Assembly: GCA_903953565.1 (NCBI GenBank)
Contig: CAJBKE010000033.1
Span: 1-51,209 of the forward strand
DNA length: 51,209 bases
Reading direction: 5' to 3'
From: an uncultured Verrucomicrobiota bacterium
Lineage (GTDB): Bacteria > Verrucomicrobiota > Verrucomicrobiia > Chthoniobacterales > JACTMZ01
A program made the translations under genes and the position numbers. Below are positions 1 through 7,672 of this stretch, in pieces. The notes beneath the pieces were generated by a model. The model had not been told where the DNA came from and searched no databases. It worked only from the letters and a program-made list of their open reading frames with translations. The stretch's first letter is position 1, and every line of letters starts with the position of its first letter.

Positions 1-14
1 ACGGCAAAAAACAA

Positions 15-55
15 TCTGGTTCTGTCATCCGTGTTAATCCTCTTTAATCTGTGGC
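15..55. repeat. Decanucleotide-type intergenic repeat, copy 1
   Basis: Read on the minus strand, this stretch is a run of about 10-base units of the form CCACAGATTA, AAGAGGATTA, ACACGGATGA. Related runs occur at 32459-32488 and 38027-38057. No reading frame or hairpin explains it. Function unknown; the unit length is close to one DNA helical turn. Confidence 0.6.
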
Positions 56-79
56 TCGCCTTTTTGTCGGCGGCTGTTT

Positions 80-143
80 GGTCGCCGCGGCGACCTATCT
101 CCACTGCGTTACGGTATCAGTTGATCGCCACGGCGACCTATCT
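80..143. repeat. Two direct copies of a GC-rich palindromic repeat
   Basis: A 21-base motif built on GGTCGCCRCGGCGACC and followed by TATCT occurs at 80-100 and again at 123-143 with two changes. Each copy is itself a near-perfect palindrome. A related palindrome lies at 34843-34868. This looks like a REP-type intergenic repeat; no associated transposase is in the window. Confidence 0.6.
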
Positions 144-424
144 CGCCAAGCCTCGGTTCGCTCCGCTCGGCTGTGGCCCCTCCGCCACCGGTTGCGTGGT
201 AAAGTTTCCTGATCTTTCAATCGCCGCTCACAAGCAACATCCGTCCCGCGAGGACCGGGTGTTTTGTTTTTCCGGGCTGCACTCGATGCTTCCGTCCGTT
301 AAGGACGGCTGGCTGCCTCTGAGCCTTATCCGTCCGGCGGATGCAGAAGGGCCTTGAGCAACTAGGCCGCTGCCCTGGGGGGCCGGGGACCAAAGCGCGT
401 TGGCGTGCAGATCATCCGATCATA
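144..424. other. Stretch with no convincing gene
   Basis: The region from the window start to the end of the first minus-strand gene (425) holds no frame with recognisable protein features. A 108-codon open frame (31-357) runs through the repeats at its start and has no family resemblance. A small perfect hairpin with 6-base arms lies at 292-308 (CCGTCC/GGACGG, 5-base loop) without a clear T-tract. The remainder shows nothing I can name. Confidence 0.5.
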
Positions 425-1027
425 TCAGGCCGTGCCGATGTCGGCGATGGCCGATGCCAACTGCTCCAGCCGCTGCTCGCGCGATCCGCAAAGCTCGATC
501 AGGCGGGGCGCGTTTTTTCCGGGCATCACGCCGAATCTGCCCTCGCGGTAGACCTGTTTGAAGATGGCGTCGACGGCGTCCCGGTAAGAGTGGTCGACCG
601 GACGGATGCCGTCCTCCTCCATGGCCACCGGCCACTGTTCCGAGCAAGGCACGAAGGCGAGGATATCGAGGTGATCGAGGGACTCGCGCACGGCGGGAAC
701 CATCGATTGCACGAAGGCATCATCGATGTCGGTCGTGCCGCAGTCCGCGGTGTATTGCGAATATGCGAGATAGTCGACCGGCGCGCGGTCGAAGATGACG
801 TCTTCCGCGCTCGAAGCGTAGCGGTGGAGCCGGCTGATGTTGTAGTAGAGCTGGATCCCGTTGTGCAGGCGCGTCGAGGCGTCGCGGAAAAGAATTTCGT
901 AGGGTCCGTGCAGACCCAAGGCACGGTAGGGCTCCTCCTCGCGCGTGTAGCCGGCGCGGGAGGCGACCCAGTCATTGACCACGGTCGATTTGCCGAGCGA
1001 ATGGGAACCGGAAATGGCGATGCGCAT
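425..1027 (-). CDS. AAA/NadR-like P-loop NTPase
   Basis: A 200-residue soluble protein that starts almost at once with a Walker A motif, GSHSLGKST (residues 7-15), preceded by a beta strand (MRIAIS). That layout is seen in small kinase-like AAA ATPases of the NadR/thymidylate-kinase type. A later FDRAPVDYL segment (about residues 80-88) resembles the Walker B/DRx region of nucleoside kinases. The substrate cannot be read from sequence. It is the last gene of a minus-strand series, separated from the upstream kinase gene by 134 bases that contain an inverted repeat (1099-1130), so it may have its own promoter. The ATG at 1027 directly precedes the P-loop strand, which supports it as the start. 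Confidence 0.8.
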   Translation of the reverse strand: MRIAISGSHSLGKSTVVNDWVASRAGYTREEEPYRALGLHGPYEILFRDASTRLHNGIQLYYNISRLHRYASSAEDVIFDRAPVDYLAYSQYTADCGTTDIDDAFVQSMVPAVRESLDHLDILAFVPCSEQWPVAMEEDGIRPVDHSYRDAVDAIFKQVYREGRFGVMPGKNAPRLIELCGSREQRLEQLASAIADIGTA

Positions 1028-1098
1028 GGATAGTTGTGCCGGCGAGGGGGAGGGAACCGCGGGTCCATCGCCGCCGTGGCTTTATTGTGTCAGGATAG

Positions 1099-1130
1099 CC
1101 CGGCCTGAGCAACGCGGAGGCAGGGCCGGG
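1099..1130. repeat. Inverted repeat between two minus-strand genes
   Basis: CCCGGCC at 1099-1105 pairs with GGCCGGG at 1124-1130 across an 18-base loop. It lies downstream of the kinase gene ending at 1162 and upstream of the NTPase gene starting at 1027. No T-tract follows, so a terminator role is possible but not shown. Confidence 0.35.
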
Positions 1131-1161
1131 ATTTCCACCGGTCTTCATCTCGCCGAGGCGC

Positions 1162-1875
1162 TTATAATCCGGTATCGCGCATGGCGGCGATGATCGTCTC
1201 GACCGATTCGGTCGTGGTTTGATCGTCGGTGCGCACGGTGACGTCGTAATCAAAATCGTGCTCGTGACACAGTTCGTCGCTGCGGCGGGCGAGGCCGCGC
1301 GGTCTCACTTCGCCGCCGGCACGCGAAGATTCGCGCCGCTCCAACTCCGCCACGGAACACAAAACCCCGACTTGGAAAATGCGGGCGCCGGATTCATGCA
1401 GCACCGCGAGAATCTCGTCCTTCCATTCTTTCTCCTGCAGGAAGTGGTCGATGATGAGATTCGTGCCGAGCGCGAGATGCTGACCCCAGCTCCGGTGCGA
1501 ACCGGCGAGCAGCCGGCGCGCATGCGGACTGAGGGACAAGCGAAGACGCGGACTTCCGCCGTGCCGGCCTTCCCGGTGACTCTCGTCGAGATATTCCCAG
1601 CCGGCGCGTCCGTCGTGCGGTTCGCGGGAAACCAGACGCGCGAGGTCACCGCCCTGCAGCTTGGCGAAACTGACGGGCGTCAATTTGTCCGACATCATGA
1701 CGCCGACATCATCGAAAGCGACGCGGGCGAAAGTGGCGTCGGGATCCCCAGCGGCCAAGTCGGCGAGACGGTCCTGCAAGGCGCGGCAGATGGTTGATTT
1801 GCCGGAGGAACTCGGTCCGTTGACCAGAATCGCCACGGGCGACGGGCGCGGAGCATTGGCGGAACCGGCGCTCAT
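1162..1875 (-). CDS. Chloramphenicol phosphotransferase-like P-loop kinase
   Basis: A 237-residue protein with a Walker A motif GPSSSGKST at about residues 20-28 after a short polar leader. The nearest family by layout is the chloramphenicol 3-O-phosphotransferase-like (CPT) group. These are small-molecule kinases with the P-loop at the N-terminus, an FDD(V/L) segment about 30 residues later (here AFDDVG) and an Arg-rich lid near the C-terminus (here ELERRESSR and RPRGLARR). Only the nucleotide-binding part is well supported; the phosphorylated substrate is unknown and resistance should not be assumed. It starts 20 bases after the STAS-kinase gene stops, so the two are very probably co-transcribed. 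Confidence 0.75.
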   Translation of the reverse strand: MSAGSANAPRPSPVAILVNGPSSSGKSTICRALQDRLADLAAGDPDATFARVAFDDVGVMMSDKLTPVSFAKLQGGDLARLVSREPHDGRAGWEYLDESHREGRHGGSPRLRLSLSPHARRLLAGSHRSWGQHLALGTNLIIDHFLQEKEWKDEILAVLHESGARIFQVGVLCSVAELERRESSRAGGEVRPRGLARRSDELCHEHDFDYDVTVRTDDQTTTESVETIIAAMRDTGL

Positions 1876-1895
1876 CTCGGCAACGGGGCTCCTGA

Positions 1896-3050
1896 TCAGG
1901 CCGCGCGGCGTGTTGCCATGATGCGCGGAAGCAGGATGTCTTTGATCCAGCGCTCGAGTTCGCTGCGGAGCCCGGGCAGGAAGGTGACCGCGTAGATGGT
2001 GCGCAGCGAGGCGAGAAAGTATTTGTTCTCCTCCCAGAACACGCGTTCTTCGGCGCTTTTGTCGGCGAAGTAATGCCCCGCGAAGTGGTTCCAGAATGCC
2101 AGGCCCTCCTCAGTCGGGATTTTCGTGGCGAGCATACTGAGCCCAAGCTCGGGAATACCGTAGATCATGTAGATCAGACCGAGATCGAACAAGTAGCTGC
2201 CGGTCGAGAAGTCGCCCATGTCGATGATGACCAGCTCGCCGTTCTGCATCATGATGTTGCTCGAGTGCAGGTCGAAATGGACGCAGGTGTCGGAGTCGGG
2301 CAAGGCCTCGAGCTTCTCCATGAGGTATTCGCTCTCCTCGGAGGTGAACAGGTAACCAGCGTCGCGGATGATGCCGCGTAAGCGGTGCTTCAGATCCGGC
2401 AGGATGGTTTTGTCGCCCTTGGCCGCGTGCAGGGTCTTGGCCGTGTCGGACAACATCTTCGCGTAGCGGTCCAGATTGCCGAGGTCTTTGCGGATCACCG
2501 CGCTGAAGAGTTCCGCGTCGAGCAGTTCGTAGACCACTCCCGAACGCGTGCCGCAGGAGACGACGTCGTAGGAAATGGCGGTGGGCACGCCCATGACGAA
2601 CGCGGCCTTGGAGTATTGCTTCTCCCGCTCGGCGATCTCGGGTTCGACGCCCTCGTTGTAGACTTTGACCACCGTTTCATGGTCGAGGCGGTAGCACTCG
2701 CCGCAGACACCGGCCGAGAGCAACTCGAGGCCCTCGATCGAAATCTCGCGCGTCTTTTTCCCGATGGTGATCATGTCGGACAAGCCGGTGAGATCGAAAA
2801 CCTCGCGCACGTGGGGCGAGACATTGGTCACCACCATCTTGCCCTGCGCTTTGGCCATGGCCTGGTGCGCCTTGAGCACGCTGCGGATCCCGGCGCTGGA
2901 AATGTAATGGCATTTCGCGAAGTCGAGGACGAGTTCGCGCACGCCGTCCAAGACGAGCTTGGCATCCAGCGACGGGGCTGCGACGCCGTCGAGGCGTCCG
3001 TCGAGTTTGACCGTCAACGTGTCGCCGGCTGTTTCGGTGGCGATGTTCAC
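1896..3050 (-). CDS. STAS domain fused to an aminoglycoside-phosphotransferase-type kinase
   Basis: A 384-residue two-domain protein. Residues 1 to about 100 form a STAS (anti-sigma-factor antagonist) domain with the YISSAGIR signature at about 49-56, which includes the serine that is phosphorylated in SpoIIAA-like proteins. Residues from about 105 form a kinase of the APH/choline-kinase fold: glycine-rich GVCGECYRL, lysine in VVKVY, catalytic HFDLHSSNIM (H-x-D-x4-N) and metal-binding IDMGDF. All catalytic positions are present, so it is likely active. The architecture resembles the TIGR02172-type paralogous family first described from Fibrobacter. Its neighbours are a secreted PAS protein upstream (26-base gap) and a second kinase downstream. 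Whether the kinase acts on its own STAS domain is untested. Confidence 0.82.
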   Translation of the reverse strand: MNIATETAGDTLTVKLDGRLDGVAAPSLDAKLVLDGVRELVLDFAKCHYISSAGIRSVLKAHQAMAKAQGKMVVTNVSPHVREVFDLTGLSDMITIGKKTREISIEGLELLSAGVCGECYRLDHETVVKVYNEGVEPEIAEREKQYSKAAFVMGVPTAISYDVVSCGTRSGVVYELLDAELFSAVIRKDLGNLDRYAKMLSDTAKTLHAAKGDKTILPDLKHRLRGIIRDAGYLFTSEESEYLMEKLEALPDSDTCVHFDLHSSNIMMQNGELVIIDMGDFSTGSYLFDLGLIYMIYGIPELGLSMLATKIPTEEGLAFWNHFAGHYFADKSAEERVFWEENKYFLASLRTIYAVTFLPGLRSELERWIKDILLPRIMATRRAA

Positions 3051-3076
3051 GGATTTCCTGGGACTTCAGATTTTTC

Positions 3077-3544
3077 CTACTTTTCCTGCGCGGGTTTTTC
3101 CCCGGCGGGTGCCGCCACCTCGCGGCAGATCCCAACCACGCCCAAGACCTTGCCGTCCTTGCCGATCCAGGGCGCCTTCAAGGTGTCGGCGTAAACTTTG
3201 CGGCCGTCGGGGTAGACCAGCCATTCCTGGAATTGCCGTGGCTTTCCGCCGTCAATCGTCTTCTGGTCATCGGCGCGGTAGGCTGCGGCGAGTTCGGCCG
3301 GGAAGAGGTCGGTGTCCGTTTTTCCGACCAGCTCGGCGAATGGGCGACCAACCAAAGCGGCCCACGCCGTATTGCCGCCGCGGTAAACGCCGTCCATGTC
3401 CTTGTAGAAAATAACGTCCGGGAGGGAATTCATCGCGGTGGTGACGATGGCGAGTTGGTCGGCCGGGCTGTCGGCGGCCGGTGACTGGTGCGTGGTGGTG
3501 GCGAGTGCCGCGGCAACTGCTGCGGCGAGGAGGGTGTTTTTCAT
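3077..3544 (-). CDS. Secreted stand-alone PAS-domain protein
   Basis: A 155-residue protein beginning with a clear signal peptide (positively charged MKN, then an Ala-rich hydrophobic stretch to about residue 24). It is followed by a single PAS domain (about 30-140) with the typical DVIFYKDMDGVYRGGN opening, LVGKTDTDLFP middle and VVGICREV end. The tail is Lys/Glu/Pro-rich. No output domain and no second membrane segment are present, so it would be a free periplasmic or outer-surface ligand sensor. The start at 3544 was chosen because it makes the signal peptide; longer in-frame extensions read through the neighbouring gene. It sits between the racemase-like enzyme and the STAS-kinase. Confidence 0.78.
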   Translation of the reverse strand: MKNTLLAAAVAAALATTTHQSPAADSPADQLAIVTTAMNSLPDVIFYKDMDGVYRGGNTAWAALVGRPFAELVGKTDTDLFPAELAAAYRADDQKTIDGGKPRQFQEWLVYPDGRKVYADTLKAPWIGKDGKVLGVVGICREVAAPAGEKPAQEK

Positions 3545-3618
3545 AGTTTTGTTTCCCGGGCGGGATTGAGCGCCTTTAGGTAGTCGATGATGTGGCGGGA
3601 GACTGCTGATGTCACCCG

Positions 3619-4575
3619 TCAAAATTCCCGCAGAAGGCGGCCGGCATGCTGGACCGGGGCGGAGAAGCCGTTTTCGCGCAGGGCATACCAGAGGATGGTC
3701 GCATTGATGCCCAAGATCGGGATGCCGAGTTGCGGCTCCAGTTTTTCGGTGACCGCGGTCATGCTCATATTCGTGCCGCACTGCACGACGGCATCGAGTT
3801 TGTTCTCTTTGGTGGCGAGAAGCTCGAGCACCGCCTTCTCCTTGGCTTCGTTCGGAATGTGCGCGATCTGCTGGACGTTGGCGCAGGACAGGCCGACGTT
3901 CGCGACGACCTCCACCCCCATGTCCTCGAACATGCGCACGCCGGACGCGTTGCCGACATTCTCCCACGGCGTGAGGATGCCGATCCGCTTCACTTTGTAG
4001 CGCTCGAAGGCGGCGGCGATGGCATCATGCCACGTGGCCCAAGACAGCGGGCTATAGGTCGCGAGTTCCGCCATCGTTTCCCGGATCGAATTCAGTCCGA
4101 CGACGATATGTTCCAGACTGAGGCCCATGATCAAATACTGCGGCTGAGCCAGCGATGCCGTACCCACGGCATTTTGCACGCCACTCAGAAAGTCGCGCTT
4201 GAACGCCTCAAGTCCCGCTTTGTCGGCCACGGCGGGCTTCGTCACCACAGTGCTGGTGTGCAGCCCGATGCCGTCGAGCCCGTTGTCGCGGTTTTTCACG
4301 AGGATGTTCCAAAGCTCGCTCTCCATTGTGGTGTTGGTCGCCGGGATGAGCAGGCCGAACCGCCGCCGGTAGCTGCACGCATCGGGATGGCCATCGGTCA
4401 GCTTAGCGATATCGAAGACCTTGGTCGGTCCGCCATTGTGGATCGGACCCGGCGGCGCGATCGATGGCATCGGAGGCACGTTCACATCCGGAATGAAGAT
4501 CGGTCGCCCGGAGAGCGTTCCGGTGATGCTTTGGCCCGCTATTGGTTTCACGGGCTTAGCGAAATTCGCGGACAT
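3619..4575 (-). CDS. Maleate isomerase/arylmalonate decarboxylase-like protein (Asp/Glu racemase superfamily)
   Basis: A 318-residue protein. After a Pro-rich 65-residue leader, the core begins with FGLLIPATNTTMESE (about residues 74-88), the hallmark opening of maleate cis-trans isomerases and arylmalonate decarboxylases. The second catalytic cysteine is present in VVQCGTNMSM (C about 264). At the position of the first cysteine the protein has MGLSLEHI with no Cys. Two-cysteine members isomerise or racemise, while arylmalonate decarboxylase keeps only the second, so a decarboxylase-like or altered activity is more likely than classic maleate isomerisation. The long N-terminal leader is unusual. 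It lies 39 bases after an 84-residue unknown gene, probably in one transcript. Confidence 0.75.
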   Translation of the reverse strand: MSANFAKPVKPIAGQSITGTLSGRPIFIPDVNVPPMPSIAPPGPIHNGGPTKVFDIAKLTDGHPDACSYRRRFGLLIPATNTTMESELWNILVKNRDNGLDGIGLHTSTVVTKPAVADKAGLEAFKRDFLSGVQNAVGTASLAQPQYLIMGLSLEHIVVGLNSIRETMAELATYSPLSWATWHDAIAAAFERYKVKRIGILTPWENVGNASGVRMFEDMGVEVVANVGLSCANVQQIAHIPNEAKEKAVLELLATKENKLDAVVQCGTNMSMTAVTEKLEPQLGIPILGINATILWYALRENGFSAPVQHAGRLLREF

Positions 4576-4614
4576 TTTGTCCGACGCCGCGCCGCCGATT
4601 GTGCGGGACGCCTT

Positions 4615-4869
4615 TCAGCGCCAGTAGTTGTTGGCCGCGGCGATGGTCGCGAATTCCTGCGCCACGGTTTGCCCAATGGCGATGAGCATGGCGGGATCTT
4701 CGGCGTAGACGGGGCGCAATCTTTCGCGCACTGCGGCATCGGGCTGGGTGGCTTTGATGATGAGGCGCGCCATCTTTATGGCGAGTTGGCGACCTTCTTC
4801 GGGAGTTTTGGTCAGCAGGGTGTTGCCGGGGACCAATTGGACGGGTTCGGGGGAGGTGGGAGCGCTCAT
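4615..4869 (-). CDS. Small protein of unknown function
   Basis: An 84-residue, mostly helical soluble protein with no recognised motif. The Pro/Thr-rich N-terminus is followed by two amphipathic stretches (EEGRQLAIKMARLIIKA and AMLIAIGQTVAQEFATIAAA). The ATG at 4869 was chosen because the frame further upstream is Arg-rich and runs into the leuA promoter region. It is the first gene of the minus-strand series and is divergent from leuA. Its position just ahead of the racemase-like gene suggests a shared role, but nothing more can be said. Confidence 0.6.
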   Translation of the reverse strand: MSAPTSPEPVQLVPGNTLLTKTPEEGRQLAIKMARLIIKATQPDAAVRERLRPVYAEDPAMLIAIGQTVAQEFATIAAANNYWR

Positions 4870-4990
4870 GTGTTTTACGGTTTTAAGAGCCTGCCTTCTC
4901 GTTCCCCAGCGTGCCCGAGTCAATGGCATTCGCCTGTTTTTGCGCGGCACTCGCCTAATCTGGGGAGATTATGATAGGCTTTCGTTTCAG

Positions 4991-6535
4991 ATGTCCGACA
5001 AAGTTATCATTTTCGACACCACGCTGCGCGACGGGGAACAATGCCCCGGTGCGTCGATGAATTTGCGTGAGAAAATGGAGGTCGCCCGCCAGCTCGAGCG
5101 GCTCAATGTCGATGTCATCGAGGCCGGGTTCCCCGTGATCAGTGAGGGCGACTTCGAGGCGGTGCAGCGCATCGCCACGGAGGTGAAGGGACCGACCATT
5201 GCCGGATTGGCCCGTTGTGTGAACAAGGACATCGAAGCGGCCGCGGCCGCGGTCAAACCGGCCGGCGAACGCGGACGCATCCACGTTTTCCTCGCCACCT
5301 CGAAAATCCACCGCGAGCACAAATTGAAAAAAGCGCACGAGGAAATCCTGCGCCTCGCCGCCGACGGCACAAGACTGGCCAAGTCGCATTGCAAGGATGT
5401 CGAGTTCTCGCCGGAGGACGCTTCGCGCACCGAGCCGGAATTTCTCGCGCAGGTTGTCGAAACGGTCATCGCTGCGGGCGCGACCACGGTCAACATTCCC
5501 GACACGGTCGGCTTCGCCGTGCCCGAGGAATACGCCGCGCTGATCAGATATTTGAAGGACAACGTCCGCAACATCGACGATGCCATCATCAGCGTGCATT
5601 GCCACAATGACCTAGGCTTGGCCGTGGCCAACTCGCTGGCCGCCGTGCAGGCCGGGGCGCGACAGGTGGAAGGCACAATCAACGGCATCGGCGAACGCGC
5701 CGGCAATGCCGCGCTGGAGGAAGTGGTCATGGCATTGAAAACGCGCGCCGACTTTTTCGGGAAGTTGCACTCCGAAGTGCACACGCGGGAAATTTTGAAA
5801 ACCTCGCGCATCGTCAGCCGCATGAGCGGACTGCACGTGCAGCGCAGCAAGGCCATCGTCGGCGAGAACGCCTTCGCCCACAGTTCCGGCATCCACCAGG
5901 ACGGCATGCTCAAGATGCGCGAGACCTACGAGATCATGGATCCGGTCGAGGTGGGTTGGGGCGGCACCGAGTTGCCCCTGACCAAGCACAGCGGACGCCA
6001 CGCCATGGCCGCGCGCCTCGAGCATCTCGGATTCAAATTGAGCGACGCTGAAATCGGCGCGGTCTTCGTCCGCTTCAAGGAAATTGGGGACAAAAAGAAA
6101 TTCGTCTACGACGACGATTTGTCGGCCTTGGTCGATGATTCGATGATGCCGCAGGACGAGGGCTGGCAATTGGAGAGCCTCGAGGTGTCCGTCGCTTCGG
6201 GCAAAAAGCCGCATGCCAAAGTTTCCCTCGTGCGCGAGGGATCGACCAAAGAGGCCGAAGCCGACGGCAATGGCGCGGTTGATGCCGCCATGCGCGCTAT
6301 CGACGCGGTGGCCGGACGCTCCGGCAATCTTCTCGAATACAATGTGCAGGCCGTCACGCAGGGCCACGATGCGCTGGGCGAAGTGACGCTCAAAGTCGAT
6401 TTCGGTGACGGACGCCTCATCACCGGTAAAGGTGCGAGCACCGACGTGATCGAAGCTAGCGCTCGCGCCTATTTAAACGCGATCAACCGGACTTTCATCC
6501 GGCGCGAGTTGGGGGAGAAGGCGGAAGGGATTTGA
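4991..6535 (+). CDS. leuA: 2-isopropylmalate synthase
   Basis: 514 residues, the normal length for bacterial LeuA. It condenses acetyl-CoA with 2-oxoisovalerate in the first committed step of leucine synthesis. The N-terminal HMGL-like TIM barrel carries DTTLRDGEQCPG (about 9-20), the metal-binding HCHNDLG motif and GTINGIGERAGN. The C-terminal part (from about 390) is the LeuA dimer/regulatory domain that binds leucine. The ATG at 4991 gives the conserved MSDKVIIFDTTLRDGEQ start; longer upstream extensions are not conserved in character. No other leu gene is nearby. The gene is convergent with the methyltransferase at 6610, with a palindromic repeat between them. Confidence 0.96.
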   Translation: MSDKVIIFDTTLRDGEQCPGASMNLREKMEVARQLERLNVDVIEAGFPVISEGDFEAVQRIATEVKGPTIAGLARCVNKDIEAAAAAVKPAGERGRIHVFLATSKIHREHKLKKAHEEILRLAADGTRLAKSHCKDVEFSPEDASRTEPEFLAQVVETVIAAGATTVNIPDTVGFAVPEEYAALIRYLKDNVRNIDDAIISVHCHNDLGLAVANSLAAVQAGARQVEGTINGIGERAGNAALEEVVMALKTRADFFGKLHSEVHTREILKTSRIVSRMSGLHVQRSKAIVGENAFAHSSGIHQDGMLKMRETYEIMDPVEVGWGGTELPLTKHSGRHAMAARLEHLGFKLSDAEIGAVFVRFKEIGDKKKFVYDDDLSALVDDSMMPQDEGWQLESLEVSVASGKKPHAKVSLVREGSTKEAEADGNGAVDAAMRAIDAVAGRSGNLLEYNVQAVTQGHDALGEVTLKVDFGDGRLITGKGASTDVIEASARAYLNAINRTFIRRELGEKAEGI

Positions 6536-6543
6536 GTTTTCTT

Positions 6544-6615
6544 TTGTAGCGGCGGTCTATGACCGCTGGAAACCTGAAGCAGAAAGGCACCGACGGTCAC
6601 AGACCGCCGCTACAA
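6544..6615. repeat. REP-like palindrome family A, copy 1
   Basis: Two 22-base arms (6544-6565 and 6594-6615) are inverted copies of each other with one mismatch, beginning TTGTAGCGGCGGTC. They are separated by 28 bases. Near-identical elements occur at 25790-25861 and 28666-28737. This copy lies between convergent leuA and the methyltransferase gene, whose TAG stop (6610-6612 on the minus strand) lies inside the right arm. A bidirectional terminator role is possible. Confidence 0.85.
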
Positions 6616-7575
6616 CCTCGCAAACGAGATGCAGTGAAATGCGTCTGCGCCCGGGGCATCCGGCGCGAACTCTGCGAGCGATTGGACCACGCTTGCTTCC
6701 CATCCAAACTCCCGCGCCGACATCGACAGATCGTCGAAGTTCACGTCGGCTGTGATGTCCTGGCGCCCGGGCAATTCGTAAATCTCGTTGCCGGTCAGTC
6801 GTTGTTGTCCGCGGTAAGCGCGCAAGGTTCCTTCCGGGCGACGGTGATAAATGTCCTCCGTTGCTCCGCCGTAATCCACAACCAGCATCGCCCCCGATGT
6901 CCATGACGCCGCCATGCCGCGCATCCAATTGCGGACCGACTCAAAGACTTCCACTCTCTGGCCCGTGGTCCATTCGCGCGCAAAAACGGTCGAAGCGGGT
7001 AGGGGACGCGTGCGCGGGAGAAAACTCTCCTGCAGTTTTCCCTCGCTCACTTCGAGATGCAGCTCGCTCCACCCGTCGGCCTCTTTTCGAAAGACGCGAC
7101 AGGGAAAGGCATCGAAGAATTCATTGTGGTAAACCAGCGCGCGGCCTTCGCCCGCAGCCAGCGCCTCTTCGATCGTCGAATGCCATGTGCCGCGCACGCG
7201 TTCCTGCTGCTCTGCGCGCAATGGCTCCGACGTCTCCACCAAATGCAGATCGACCTTCCGCTTCCCGAGCCACCCGAAGCTTTTCCTCACGGCCGAGGCC
7301 AAAGCGCCCGAACCCGGACCGCACTCGATCACGTTGAACCTCTTCCAACCGCGCCGCTCTGCTTCCCCTTGCAACCATTGACCGATCGCCTCGCCCAGCG
7401 CCGGGGTCAGTTGCGGAACCGTGGTGAAATCCCCCCGACTCCCGATCGTCCGGACATTCCGCGTGTAATAGCCATCCTGCGGGTGATGCAGCGCGATCGC
7501 CATGAACGTATCGAACGGAATCGCCCCGCCGTTTTCATCGAGGGCAGATTGCAAAGCTTGGCGGACGGCGGACAT
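6610..7575 (-). CDS. MidA/NDUFAF7-type SAM-dependent methyltransferase (DUF185)
   Basis: A 321-residue protein of the family that includes mitochondrial NDUFAF7, a protein-arginine methyltransferase needed for complex I assembly. Bacterial members are uncharacterised. The N-terminal PFDTFMAIALHHPQDGYYT and GDFTTVPQLTPALGEAIG segments (about 19-60) are family signatures. VIECGPGSGALA (about 80-91) is the SAM-binding motif I, and VYHNEFFDAFP is the conserved motif in the middle. The start at 7575 fits the family length; a longer frame runs back through the toxin-antitoxin promoter. Its stop codon is supplied by the REP-like element. It is divergent from the Phd/PIN pair. Confidence 0.88.
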   Translation of the reverse strand: MSAVRQALQSALDENGGAIPFDTFMAIALHHPQDGYYTRNVRTIGSRGDFTTVPQLTPALGEAIGQWLQGEAERRGWKRFNVIECGPGSGALASAVRKSFGWLGKRKVDLHLVETSEPLRAEQQERVRGTWHSTIEEALAAGEGRALVYHNEFFDAFPCRVFRKEADGWSELHLEVSEGKLQESFLPRTRPLPASTVFAREWTTGQRVEVFESVRNWMRGMAASWTSGAMLVVDYGGATEDIYHRRPEGTLRAYRGQQRLTGNEIYELPGRQDITADVNFDDLSMSAREFGWEASVVQSLAEFAPDAPGADAFHCISFARL

Positions 7576-7622
7576 CGGTGCGTGGACTATACCAAATCGT
7601 TCTTCATGGATCGGTATCCGAG

Positions 7623-7672
7623 TTGACAAGGGAGGGGCTGTAAACCTAATGTTGGTCAACAGGTCAGCATTA
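7623..7672 (+). promoter_or_regulatory. Promoter and palindromic operator of the phd/PIN pair
   Basis: TTGACA (7623-7628), an 18-base spacer and TAATGT (7647-7652) form a good sigma-70-type promoter. An imperfect palindrome, TAATGTTG (7647-7654) and CAGCATTA (7665-7672), 7 of 8 matched, overlaps the -10 box and ends on the A of the antitoxin ATG. That is the expected place for autorepression by the antitoxin. The role is inferred. Confidence 0.6.

Noticed and set aside
31-357. A 108-codon open frame at the window start
   Set aside because: It runs through the decanucleotide and palindromic repeats, has no recognisable domain, and its composition looks like non-coding GC-rich DNA.
1162-1875. 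Chloramphenicol resistance gene
   Set aside because: Only P-loop and lid resemblance to the CPT group is visible; that group contains many kinases of unknown substrate, so resistance is not supported.
4971-5048. A possible short leader peptide (ATG at 4971) overlapping the leuA start
   Set aside because: It contains no run of leucine codons and no attenuator hairpins were found, so it is probably a chance frame.
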